Positions 54,714 to 64,000 of a stretch of 64,000 bases of DNA are shown piece after piece. The translations under genes and the position numbers were made by a program. Numbering within the stretch: position 1 is the stretch's first letter; each line of letters begins with the position of its first letter. The stretch comes from Haematococcus lacustris. Lineage: Eukaryota; Chlorophyta; Chlorophyceae; Chlamydomonadales; Haematococcaceae. The DNA lies in assembly GCA_030144725.1 (NCBI GenBank), contig JASKMD010000029.1, forward strand, positions 1,629,001 through 1,693,000, in the 5' to 3' direction. A model generated the notes under the pieces. That model saw only the letters and a program-made list of their open reading frames with translations, made no database searches and had not been told where the DNA came from.

Positions 54714-55340
54714 GGTAATGTTCATACAAATACTCTCTCGATACTGCACTGTTTTCAATAGCGTTTATCACATTGGCAGCTGCGAGTTAGTCCGCGTAAT
54801 CTGACCATCAGCGCTAGCCATTGGAGTCTTTGCTCGTGTACTGCCACATGTGCCCGCGAGCAAATCACAGCGGCGAGACGAGTCTCCTTGGCACGGTGAG
54901 CCACATCGATGTGACCCCATCTACCTAGCGTAGTGAGCTGGTTGGGGACAAATGGAATATCCGGCCAACACCCAACACGATGACTGCCGGGCGTGCAGGG
55001 CACCTAGACGGGGTGATTGAAACAGAAATCTGTGCTCACTTCCGCGGAATACATCATTTGGGTCGGCGCACACTAAGGTATCACCGTTTACACCCCCCCC
55101 CCCTCCTCCACTATGTCCTTCACTGTGTTGCACCCGTTGCACCCACACGAAAATGGCCACACGGTGTTTTTTCTTGACTCAATGGCGAACCCATTAAAAC
55201 AAATCGCACATCACACAGCCTAGGCCTCAATCAGTTTGACAACAATGAAGTTAAATCATGTTCATTAGGCAGGTTCAAGGCCATGGCATGCAACGACCCA
55301 CCATGCCCGCCCCCCCTCCACCCATCATTGCAGGTGTCCA
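54714..55340 (+). repeat. Left inverted arm of the hAT-like element
   Basis: Reverse complement of 58410-59037. The same 82-residue spurious peptide is open in both arms (54755-55003 minus, 58750-58998 plus), which made the duplication obvious. Confidence 0.88.
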
Positions 55341-55584
55341 CCTCATTGAGCCTGCCCAACCCCTCCCAGCCCTTCCCCTCGCACCCTTTTAAGCCTTCCC
55401 AGCCTTCCCCCTCCAGCCCACCCCCTCCTTGCCCACCCCCTCCCAGCCCACCCCTCCCAGCCTACCCCCTCCCAGCCCACAACCTTCCAATCCACATCCC
55501 CCAAGCCCTCCCATCCGTTCCCTTGCTCGCTGCCTGCTCGCTCCCCTTTTCCCCCCCGGCCCCCTCCCAGCCCTATTCACCACC

Positions 55585-57168
55585 ATGGGGGGTAAAAGAC
55601 CCAGCAAGAAGCTGCGCCAACACTTGCAAGAGTTGAATGCCTCACCCAAGGCAGGGTTTGAGTGCAGCCCTAGTGGCTTGAGAGCTCAGATGAAGAAGGC
55701 ACAGGGTGAGACTATGCAGTTGCGGGCAAACGTTGAGCGGCTCCACCAACAGCTCAGTGATACGATGGCAGATTTTCAGCAGGTGCAGGCAGACATGGAG
55801 CAGCTGCAGGCAGAACACCAAGAGGTGCAGGGTGAAAATGAGTCATTGCAACAGCAGGTTGAGGAGCGCACCCATTCACACCAACTGCTGCATCACGACC
55901 AGCGTCGGTTGTTCCTTGCGCTACGCAACGTCCGCCGCTGCCGTTTAAGCGGCCCCCGGCTCACTCGGCGTCAGCGGCAGCTACTAAACATCCTTATGCG
56001 GCACCAGGTGTCACCAGAGATGCTGCAACGGTGTGCTGAGGGTGGCTATGGCATGCTAGACACCCACGGCAACCCCACAGGCTGTGCATTCCCACATGAC
56101 AGCCCCACTGCTAACCCACCTGCGCTGACAGCCAACTTCATTCCCACGCAAGTGGGGCGCCGTGGGAAGCCTGCGGCAAGAACAACTGCATACCTCGCAC
56201 AACACTTCCTCAGCACAGCCAGGCTGGTGTTGCAGACACATGCCAGCAACCGCAAGCTGGCCATGTGTAGAGAGTTGTTCGTGAATGAGCAATGTCAGGT
56301 GCCCAACCCATACCGACCTAGGCAGAGCACCACTGTGAGGCGGCAGTTGCACGTGGTAGCCAAGCACCAGAAGAGCAAGACCCTTGGTGAGGCTGGGCTG
56401 GCTGGGTTGGGTTGGGTTGGGTTGGGTTGGGTTGGGTTGGGTTGGGTTGGGTTGGGTTGGGCTGAGAGGTGGTAAATAAGTAAGAGATGAGTGAGGGATT
56501 TGCATTGGATTACATTTGCATTGGATTACTTTGCATGCAGAGATGTTGAAGCAAGCCTCGGCGATACACTTGGCATTTGACGGATGCACAACCAAGCGCC
56601 ATGGGAAGGTGCTCGTCGTCAAGGTCACAGCAGCAGTCCCTAAGCCACAGGGGGAGGAGCAGCTAGGTCACGAGGGGCAGGTGGAGCGGGCGGGGCACTC
56701 ATGCTCAGTTGCTGCCCCAAACCTCACCACCATAGTCACAGACGTTGTGGGCGTCATCCAGTTGGCCAACGGCACGGTTGAGGCCCATGTCCGGGTCTTC
56801 ATGCAGATGTTGGTTGACCTTGGCCTCGCAGGCATGAACATTGCCGGCATCTGTGCAGACAGCGCATCAGTCAACATTGGGGAGTTTACCGGTGTCATTG
56901 CGCGTATCAGTCAGCTGCTGCAAGAGGAGGGGCAGGTTGGGGTGACCCGGGCGCAGCCTTGTTACAGCCACGGCATTCACAACACCCTCCTCAAGGGTCT
57001 GGGGGTGCTGCCAGGCACTAGGTCAGCCATCATTGACCTCAGCAGCCTCCTAGCGCAACACGAAGTGGCGCTGAAACTTGACCGGTGGGGTGCAAAGCCA
57101 GAGACACCATGTGACACAAGGTGGGCCAACTACATTGCTGCTGCCTCATCACTGCTTGCCGTCCATAG
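55585..57168 (+). CDS. hAT-like transposase, N-terminal and catalytic exons
   Basis: Exons 55585-56386 and 56541-57168 join in phase. The start MGGKRPSKKLRQHLQELNAS is basic; a long coiled coil (about residues 40-110) follows, then SGPRLTRRQRQLLNILMRHQ. Exon 2 has an RNase H-like acidic pattern: LAFDGCTTKRHGK, then ICADSASVN, then QPCYSHGIHNTLL, then PCDTRWANY. This resembles hAT transposases (D, D, C-x-x-H, D-x-RW), though no search was possible. The middle part continues at about 57185-57400 (AVAEVQECEQRRAPAW, ending ELYRHIQQ) and then breaks off at the inverted junction, so the protein is incomplete. The intron holds a (GGGTT)n tract. Confidence 0.6.
56404..56460 (+). repeat. (GGGTT)n tract in the transposase intron
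   Basis: About eleven GGGTT units starting some 17 nt after the donor of intron 56387-56540. Confidence 0.9.
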
Positions 57169-57321
57169 GTAGGGGTCCATGGGATGCGGTGGCTGAGGTA
57201 CAGGAGTGTGAGCAGCGGCGGGCGCCTGCCTGGGCTCGTGAGGTCTGCAAGCACCTGCAGGACAGTGATCTGCTGCCGAGGATCACCGTAGTGGCAGTGG
57301 TGGGCCAGACATACCTCATGC

Positions 57322-57717
57322 CTAAGCGGCTGTGGGCCAGCAAGGACGACGGCTTGCATGCCTTCGAGTTGTACCGCCACATCCAGCAGGTTTGCAAGGA
57401 CCTGCAGCAACCATGGGCCAACAACGCTGTGGGGGCAGGGGGGGCTGTGGGGGGAGCACACCAGCTGGCACAACTATGCTACACCCTGCTGTTGTTGTTG
57501 CTGCTGCCACTCGCTGCTGGCTTGCATGGTCCCCCACATTCACCACAACCCCCCTTACACTGCAAGCAGCTGCTGTGGCTTTGCGTGCGGCTGTGGTTGG
57601 TGCCCTGGCTACGGTTGCAGCCACCTCATGCAGCCGCACCGCAGCGCGAAGCTTAGGCAGCTGCAACGTGAAGTCTTGCACATCTATGTTGTTGAGGGTG
57701 GACCTATAGGTGTGCAT
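57322..57717 (-). pseudogene. Transposase C-terminal fragment in the loop of the inverted element
   Basis: The minus strand encodes STLNNIDVQDFTLQLPKLRA then VVVNVGDHASQQRVAA, related to 39674-41398. It is joined directly to the right-arm exon end, which shows that the region between them was deleted in the right arm. Confidence 0.6.
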
Positions 57718-57723
57718 GGACCC

Positions 57724-58479
57724 CTACCTATGGACGGCAAGCAGTGATGAGGCAGCAGCAATGTAGTTGGCCCACCTTGTGTCACATGGTGTCTCTGGCT
57801 TTGCACCCCACCGGTCAAGTTTCAGCGCCACTTCGTGTTGCGCTAGGAGGCTGCTGAGGTCAATGATGGCTGACCTAGTGCCTGGCAGCACCCCCAGACC
57901 CTTGAGGAGGGTGTTGTGAATGCCGTGGCTGTAGCAAGGCTGCGCTCGGGTCACCCCAACCTGCTCCTCCTCTTGCAGCAGCTGGCTGATGCGCGCAACG
58001 ACACCGGTAAACTCCCCCATGTTGACTGATGCGCTGTCTGCACAGATGCCGGCAATGTTCATGCCTGCGAGGCCAAGGTCACCCAACATCTGCATGATGA
58101 CCCGGACATGGGCCTCAGCCGTGCCGTTGGCCAACTGGATGACGCCCACAACATCAGTGAAAATGGTGGTGAGGCGTGGGGCAGCCTGTCCCGCATGCTC
58201 CACCTGCCCAACTGCTTGCCCAGGCTGCTGCTCCTGCCCCAGCGGCTTGGGGACTGGGCTTGGGGGCTTGGGGCTTGGGGGCTTGGGGCTTGGGGGCTTG
58301 GGGGCTGGGAGGAGGTGGGTTAGGAAGGGTGGGTTGGGCTGGGAGGGGCTGGGCTGGGAGGGATTGGGTTGGGAGGGGTGGGCTCCTGCAATGAGGTGGG
58401 CTCCTGCAATGATGGGTGGAGGGGGGGCGGGCATGGTGGGGCATTGCATACCATGGCCTTGGATGTGCCTGGTGAACAT
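57724..58479 (-). pseudogene. Inverted, internally deleted second transposase copy
   Basis: The frame repeats exon 2 from TTIFTDVVGVIQLANGTAE through DTRWANYIAAASSLLAVHR, with a handful of substitutions from the plus-strand copy. It is preceded by KPPSPKPPSP repeats instead of the N-terminal exon. It lacks the FDGCT block, so it is catalytically incomplete. Confidence 0.8.
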
Positions 58480-59037
58480 GATGTAACTTTAGAACTGTCA
58501 AACTGATAGAGGCCTGGCCTGTTTGTTGTGCGGTTTGTTTCAATAGATGCGCCAATGGGTAAAGAACAAACATTTTGTAGCCAATTTTTGGGGTGCAGCA
58601 GGTGCAACACAGTGGAGGACATAGTGGAGGAGGGGGGTTATAAGCCGGTGATACCTTAGTGTGCGCCGACCCGCCCGGCAGGCATCGCGTTGGGTGTGAT
58701 GTATTCCGCGGAAGTGAGCACAGATTTCTGTTTCAATTACCCCGTCTAGGTGCCCTGCACGCCCGGCAGTCATCGTGTTGGGTGTTGGCCGGATATTCCA
58801 TTTGTCCCCAACCAGCTCACTACGCTAGGTAGATGGGGTCACATCGATGTGGCTCACCGTGCCAAGGAGACTCGTCTCGCCGCTGTGATTTGCTCGCGGG
58901 CACATGTGGCAGTACACGAGCAAAGACTCCAATGGCTAGCGCTGATGGTCAGATTACGCGGACTAACTCGCAGCTGCCAATGTGATAAACGCTATTGAAA
59001 ACAGTGCAGTATCGAGAGAGTATTTGCATGAACATTA
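58410..59037 (-). repeat. Right inverted arm of the hAT-like element
   Basis: Reverse complement of 54714-55340; see the left arm. It ends about 50 bp from the donor (59086) of the Fanzor D intron. Confidence 0.88.
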
Positions 59038-59086
59038 CCAACCCCATGTTGGGGCCGCCCGAGTGCAGTGCCAGGCCAGTGCTTAC

Positions 59087-60064
59087 CTGATGTTGTTGAT
59101 TATTGAGCACATCAAGCCCCGGACTTGGGATCGCTTAGCCTCGCTGTACACTGGCCGCAGCCACCTGCATGGACACATGGGGCAATGCGCATTGGTAAGA
59201 TTTTCCTTGAGCTTTTATCTTGACCCTACCCAGCCACTTTGACTTCCCCACCTCCCAACATGACCAACCCTCACCTTGACCCTGTCCTCAACCCTCTCAC
59301 CTGAAGGAGTCTGACGGTTGCCCAGGGAGGGCCTCATTGGGGTCGCTGTAGGCTGAGCTGACCCGGCTTGTGCGGGACTCGTCCATTATGAGCACTCGCC
59401 CAAATGGGAACTGCCTCACAGCCTCCTTCAACATCTGACCGACTGAGACACCCCTGCAGCCAACGGTGCCGCTGCCATAAAAGCCAGCTGCCCCACAGGC
59501 CAGTGCGATGATGCGGCCTGGCCACCGCTGCTTGGCCTGCTTGATGAGTTGCAGCCACACATTAGACACATGGCACACATGTGTAAGGTCGGGTTTAACA
59601 ATAGCAGGCCAGGTTGTAAGGTTAGGTTGGCTACTGCTTAGCTCCTAGGCCTACTGCTAATGGGTCTCACCTTGGACCGGAACCTTGCCACCACGCGCTT
59701 CTTGCCACAATACAGGCGGAACTTGGCGTTGGCCCAACACGGCTTAAAGACTTCAGCCCACATGGCGTCGCACGTCGCCAAGACGGTGTCGGCGAACTGC
59801 CGGTACGAGGCCAGCGAGTTGGGCCTGCTGCTGACCTGCGACAGGGCCTTAAGCTGCGGCTTCACTTGGGCCAACTACGTCTTGGTCGCCTGGGCTGCCG
59901 GGTGATGCCGCTGTCGCGGTAGTACTGTACGGTAGTACCGGTGCCACACGGGCACTACTGTGCCGGCAGCGCTGCGCTCCTCGTGCACCACTGTGGCCAT
60001 TTTGGTGTTGCCCGGGTCCACGCCCAACCACTCCGCATCGAGGTGGGCCGGGGCTGGGCATACA
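59087..60064 (-). pseudogene. Fanzor copy D, RuvC-I and RuvC-II exons
   Basis: The minus strand, from about 60064 to 59671, encodes AEWLGVDPGNTKMATVV (RuvC-I, Asp codon 60018-60016), with a stop before LAQVKPQLKAL, then WAEVFKPCWANAKFRLY ending FRSK|GTGAGA. The second exon (about 59580-59301) has GRVLIMDESRTSRVSS (RuvC-II, Glu codon 59380-59378); its acceptor appears mutated (GGCTGCAA instead of CAG). The third exon, 59164-59087, encodes WLRPVYSEAKRSQVRGLMCS then IINNIR and ends at donor AG|GTAAGC. The following intron contains the hAT-like element. All RuvC residues were once present, but stop, splice and frame lesions make this a pseudogene. Confidence 0.8.
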
Positions 60065-60522
60065 GCAATACAAAGATACAGATACAGTAGCTTCCGTTAC
60101 AGGGGCCGCGGGGCTGTATGATACAGACCAACCGACTGTATCGTTTTTTTCCTCTTTTGCCCAGCTCAGTCCAACCTGATCTCTTTCAGAGTGGTATTAG
60201 CACAGCTTAGCAAGCTAGCCCTGCCAAAGCGCTGAAGGATTAGTGCACACTTGGCATGGTTGTCTTTGCTTACTGCAAGTTTGCTTGCTGCTTTGCTTGC
60301 CTCTTCTTGTTCTGTGCTGTGGATGCCTTTGCGAATGCATTTGCTTGCGCGTTGTGCCTTGGTTTGGTGTTCGGTGCGATAGGGCACAGCCGTGCCAATT
60401 ACAAACAATAGTCGCTGCACGCACCAATAGTCGCTGCCTTGACTACCAAGATCAGCAATCGGCAACATCGCACCGATTGTGTCACTTTTACCATGCCACA
60501 ATGACGACCAAGACACAACGGC
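60065..60522. other. Spacer
   Basis: Contains GATACAG repeats (60055-60130). No supported gene. Confidence 0.4.
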
Positions 60523-60790
60523 TCACAGACCCCTGAGGCTCATGCCGGGCTTGATGCAATCCAACAGGTCGTTGCTTGCAGCACTGCACCGGAAGGTGTC
60601 AGGGAGAAACTGTGCGCGCAGCCCTTTGTCTAGGGCCGCCAGGCACGCTGCATGCAACTCTTTGCCACTGCGAATGGCATTGGTTACTGACACCAAGCGA
60701 CCATTGAAAAACATGAGGAACATGGGCACGCCACAAACACCGTAGCGCTGCTTCAGCTCATGCCCCTCACTGACGTCCACCCGGTACACC
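60523..60790 (-). CDS. Thioredoxin-fold C-terminal exon (partial gene)
   Basis: The minus-strand exon opens after acceptor GGCCAG (60791) and reads VYRVDVSEGHELKQRYGVCG then VPMFLMFFNGRLVSV, ending at a stop at 60523-60525. The order Asp-V-x-E, xRYGVxGVPMF with the cis-Pro (Val-Pro) and FFNGRLV is typical of the second half of a thioredoxin domain. The exon with the CxxC active site should lie at higher coordinates but is not recognised up to the end of the window, so the gene is either partial or has a distant exon. Confidence 0.5.
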
Positions 60791-62232
60791 TGGCCATAGC
60801 AGCAGCACCGGCCTCCTCAGAACCGCATAAAAAACATCACAACAACACATGCGAGATTTTCCACTTTTAATTCAAGATGTTGGGTACCGTACTCTCCCTT
60901 TTGATTCCCGAGGTCTCGAAAATTATAACCTAACACATCATTCCCGAGCCATATTTCTTATTGTTTCAAGTTCCCCGATGGCCAAAGTACGTTGAAAGTT
61001 AGTTTTGAGAACGTCTTCGTGCATAGAAATAATCAAGCCTCCCACCCCCATAATCTCGCATCAACATCATCTGATTGACATTGTCGTGGTCTCTCTTCTA
61101 GTGGCCTTATCACCTGACCACGTCACATGGGGCACTGAACCTCGCTAATTCAGTCATGGTCGTCCTGCTGCTGCTGGCAGTGTCGGCATATCTCATCATC
61201 TGCCTCGGAGCATTCAAACTTGCGTGCTCAGGCAGCCACCCATTCTGCTGCCTTGGCCAAAGCAAGCACCCCGCCTTGCCCGCCTTGCCAGCCTGGTTGC
61301 CACCCTTGCCAGCCTGGTTGCCACCCTTGCCTGTCTTGTGACCCCAGCCTTTGCCCCAGCCTGGCCCACCTCCCTCGACCTTGCCCGGGGCATAGCAGCC
61401 ACCCTGGTTGCCATCCCGGCCTGTCCTGTGACCCCAGCCTTTGCCCCAGCCTGGCCGGCCTCCCCCTGGCCCAGCCCAGGGTGGGCTGAATCCTAGCAGG
61501 TTGCCACCAGTTCTCATACGCGTTGCCGGTGCGTGCGAGAGCAGGAGGTGTGATCAATCATTGCCGCTTGACAATCGAGAGACATTTGAAAGCGTTGTTC
61601 ACCGTGCATAAGGAGCTCGCGGTGCAGAATATCAGCTGCGTCGGCGGCACTGATGCCCCGGACCACAAACTAGTCAATTGCTGGCACTTTCGTCAAGGTC
61701 AACTAATTGTTTGACTACTTCTCGAAAGACCAGAAAAATATGTTATTTAATCATTCCCGATTTCCCGAAGGACAAAAAACTGTTCGGGATAGGGAATCAA
61801 GAGGGAGAGTGCGGTATTTCAAGTAGTTGTGTTGGCTCAGGGAGGGCAGGTATGAGTATAGGCAAGGGCTAGCTGCAACACTTAACGCGGGTCCCATAGC
61901 TCCTCCACCCGCAGAAAGGGCGCCGAAACATGCAAACGGTAGGGCAAGTGTGGAGAGAGAGATGTGATGACTGTATGAGGGTGCCAAGGCCCATGGCTCA
62001 CTTACCCTGATCCGTGCTGCTGGACCTTGCGGCACATCTTTTGAATCTGACTGCAATTGCCACCAGCCTTGTTGGAGGTGTGGCTCAAGCTTACCGCAAA
62101 CCTGCACGCATCAACACTGACGTCAAGGCCCACACAAGTCCAAGCCATGCCCAGATCACCTACAGGCCCTGCACAGCTTCATGGCAGCCTACCCTTCATG
62201 ATGTGCGATGGTGGGTTTGGTGAGGGCCAGGC
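60791..62232. other. Intergenic with short repeats
   Basis: Holds imperfect CAGCCTGGTTGCCACCCTTGC and GACCCCAGCCTTTGCCCCAG-type repeats (61270-61480). No gene supported. Confidence 0.45.
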
Positions 62233-63265
62233 CTAGGCTTGCTTGGTCGCAACCCTTACCGGGTTCCAGTCAGCCAGGCAAGCCACGCACACCAAGCAGC
62301 CTGGCGGCGCCTGGGGCCCTGCCACTTCCCTTTCCACCGCAGCCATACGCAGGGAGGGCAGCTGCGTGCGGCGCGCTACGAAGCGGCAGCGCTCTGGGTC
62401 CACTGCTGTGTTGCAGCGGTGCTGCAGCCGGCGCAGTGAGGCTGTAAGAGGTGGGCTTGGGGCGCTCCAAGTAGCTCTGCTGCTGCTGCTGCGTTGGGGC
62501 TGGGGCTGGGGTGTGGCCTGTCGGTCAGCACTGCTGGCTGACGGCGGGGGGCAGCTGCCCTGGTTGGCTTGGCTTGGGGTGCGTGCTGTCCCATATACGG
62601 GTTGTGACAAGGTGCGGATTTGCTGCAGCCGGGCATCAGAGGCCTGTAGCTGCTGCATGGTGGCGGCCAGGAGGCTGTCTCCAGTCCAGCGGTGCTGCGA
62701 GCCTGCAGGTGCCAGCAGGCATGAGACAAGGCTGAGGGCCAGGGTGCTGGGGTCTGGCTAGGGCCAGGGTGCTGGGGTCTGGCTAGGGCCAGGGTGCTGG
62801 GGTCTGGCTAGGGCCAGGGTGCTGGGGTCTGGCTAGGGCCAGGGCCTTCTCCCCCCTCGTAGTCATGTGACAGGCTGCCGCACCTCCGGCTGAACAGCAG
62901 CCATGCGCCAGGTCCAGTAAGTACAGAGCTAGGTGTGCTAGAAGGATCTGTAAGGGCTGCAGCAGCTATGGTAAGGCTGAGGGCCATCTGTGCACAGCAT
63001 GAGGAAGAGGTTGGGAAGTCTGATCAGGTTCATCTTGCATGGGGAGGAGTGATGGTGGTGGCATACAGGCCAACAAAACTCCCTCCATTGGGGGTGGAGG
63101 TCAGGTGACCCTCTCACCCCGGCCAACACGGGGCGGTGGTGGCTGCATACGGGGCAGGACGTAGACGCTGCCCTCTGCTGCTTGCCTGGCCCTGATGCGG
63201 TCCACATCAAGCTGCAGCTTGCCACCCTTGGTGGCCACCACCTGCACGCACCAGGCTCAGCTGCG
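62233..63265 (-). CDS. Possible intron-containing hypothetical gene
   Basis: The minus-strand exon around 63242-63119 (acceptor CGTGCAG) reads VVATKGGKLQLDVDRIRARQ then AAEGSVYVLPRMQPPPP before a GTGAGA donor. A second block from about 62706 (acceptor CACCTGCAG) reads SQHRWTGDSLLAATMQQLQA then SDARLQQIRTLSQPVYG and a Ser/Pro/Gln-rich tail. The exons between are not fixed. No family recognised; the call rests on splice signals and complexity only. Confidence 0.3.
62745..62845 (+). repeat. Minisatellite, 25 bp x 4
   Basis: Four nearly exact units of CTAGGGCCAGGGTGCTGGGG plus TCTGG. Confidence 0.95.
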
Positions 63266-63499
63266 AGTCAGAGACACACCAGTGAGGTCATAGTTAGGAC
63301 AGTCGGCTGCGAGCAGGCTGGGGTTCCAGGTTAAGGGGCCGGATCAGATAAGCTTGTTGCACAGTAGTGTGTTCCATGTCCATGCTGTTGCTTGCATCTT
63401 GCTGCCCTTTAGAGGTGCCCTTTGGAGGTGCCCTTTGGAGGTGCGAGAGTGAGTGACACACGGGTATAAGTAGGTATGAGCAGGTATCAGCAGGTATGA
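63266..63499. other. Spacer
   Basis: Short GAGGTGCCCTTTG and GTATGAGCAG repeats (63408-63500). No gene supported. Confidence 0.5.
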
Positions 63500-63985
63500 G
63501 CCTAGTGGGTGGAGGATGAGTTCACCGCAGAGCCAGCCCGTAGGCAGCATTGGGACAGGTGCTTCAGCACGGGGAAGCTGGCCAAGCAGGGGTTTCAGTC
63601 TGAGAAGATGGTAGAGACAGATGGCGTCATTGTGTACGTGCACTACACCCGCCCCCTCCCAACCCCTCGTGCCCCACCCTCAGCAGCAGGCCCTCAGGGG
63701 TGTGGGATCCAGCTGGCCCGGTGGAAGGGCCAGGTCAAGCATGCCAGCGGCCTGAACAATGCCCGCCGTGACACTGAGCAGTGGCTGGCTCCTATCAAGC
63801 CCCACCTCCAGCACCTGGCAGCAAGCTCAGCTGGCACCTCCCTGGTGGCCAATCTCAAGCACATCACTGTCACCCTGGCCACCTGGGATGCGGTGTGGGA
63901 GGTGTACCTGGACCCCAAGTGGGCACGGCAGCGGCTGCGGCTGTACGGAGCCCAGGACCGGGCACTGGAGCAGATCTTCAAGAAG
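63500..63985 (+). pseudogene. Fanzor copy E, RuvC-I deleted, runs off the window
   Basis: The reading KLAKQGFQSEKMVETDGVIV then YVHYTRPLP and, after a short Pro/Ala stretch, GQVKHASGLNNARRDTEQW to QDRALEQIFKK|GTGAGA (63985/63986) is very close to copy B. The roughly 70 residues that hold GVGIDPGVTQA in copy B are missing, while the frame is kept across the deletion. The intron at the conserved position continues beyond 64000. Without RuvC-I the product could not cut DNA; later motifs are outside the window. Confidence 0.8.
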
Positions 63986-64000
63986 GTGAGAGTGGGTGGG

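Larger units (their letters stand above)
54714..59037. mobile_element. hAT-like DNA element with long inverted arms, inserted in an intron of Fanzor D
   Basis: 54714-55340 is an inverted copy of 58410-59037 (first 350 bp nearly identical, then diverging). The inverted similarity resumes for transposase exon 2 (56735-57182 against about 58180-57712), leaving a unique 529 bp loop. The right arm lacks about 1.1 kb found in the left arm. The outer ends carry GGTAATGTTCATRCAAATAC. Copies of the terminus occur at 41.9 and 50.0 kb. It lies between exon 3 (to 59087) and the last exon (from 54671) of Fanzor D. The exact target-site duplication could not be read. Confidence 0.75.

Noticed and set aside
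54755..55003. Conserved 82-residue protein present twice (54755-55003 and 58750-58998)
   Set aside because: It is an open frame within the inverted arms. Its duplication follows from the arms themselves and there is no independent evidence for coding.

Overview
The window is nuclear DNA from a green alga, most likely a chlorophycean of the Haematococcus/Chlamydomonas kind. This is inferred from GC-rich, intron-dense genes with short exons and clean GT-AG junctions, a plant-lineage RHL1 gene, a plant-type SAICAR synthetase with a transit-peptide-like N-terminus, and kilobase-scale 5-6 bp satellites. It is not prokaryotic. There is one 500 bp assembly gap (45478-45977).

Four housekeeping genes can be spliced in silico with all phases agreeing: PUR7 (10430-13295, +, 8 exons), a cinnamyl-alcohol-dehydrogenase-like zinc ADH (22180-26411, +, 12 exons), RHL1, the topoisomerase VI accessory protein (29284-35441, +, 15 exons), and a SAP-domain ribonucleoprotein of the SARNP/MOS11 type (54151-52978, -, 5 exons). 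Two or three further genes have no function I can recognise (15403-16756; 18311-21028; about 63265-62233).

The rest is mobile DNA, dominated by one theme: more than a dozen copies or fragments of an intron-bearing, RuvC-type, TnpB-like protein with the motifs VDPG (RuvC-I), DE-x-RTSRVSS (RuvC-II) and DRD-x-NAALN (RuvC-III). I interpret these as Fanzor, the eukaryotic RNA-guided OMEGA nucleases. Two subfamilies are visible. Type A/B/E: A at 88-3362 with a partial tandem copy at 3651; B at 9722-6402 on the minus strand, nearly intact; E at 63500-end, with RuvC-I deleted; fragments near 33.1, 35.7, 36.1/39.3, 46.1, 46.6 and 47.9 kb. Type C/D: C at 14041-15037; D at 60064-54489 on the minus strand; fragments near 10.1 and 27.1 kb. 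Copies of one type share a conserved non-coding 3' tail with an abrupt common end. In type B the tail folds into a long hairpin kept by wobble changes. These tails are the best candidates for the guide (omega) RNA.

Other DNA transposons are nested in this landscape. A 4.3 kb hAT-like element with an inverted internal structure (54714-about 59037) sits inside an intron of Fanzor D. A 3.0 kb element with perfect 20 bp inverted ends (36254-39270) splits a type-B Fanzor pseudogene. A 3.9 kb element with 24 bp inverted ends flanked by TTAT (17728-21602) carries a Gln-rich gene. Satellites (CCCTGA, CCTGA, CCACA/CCCCA, GGGTT, GGT, GCA) lie mainly inside introns. A 1.65 kb GGGGC array follows a Fanzor C-terminal fragment.
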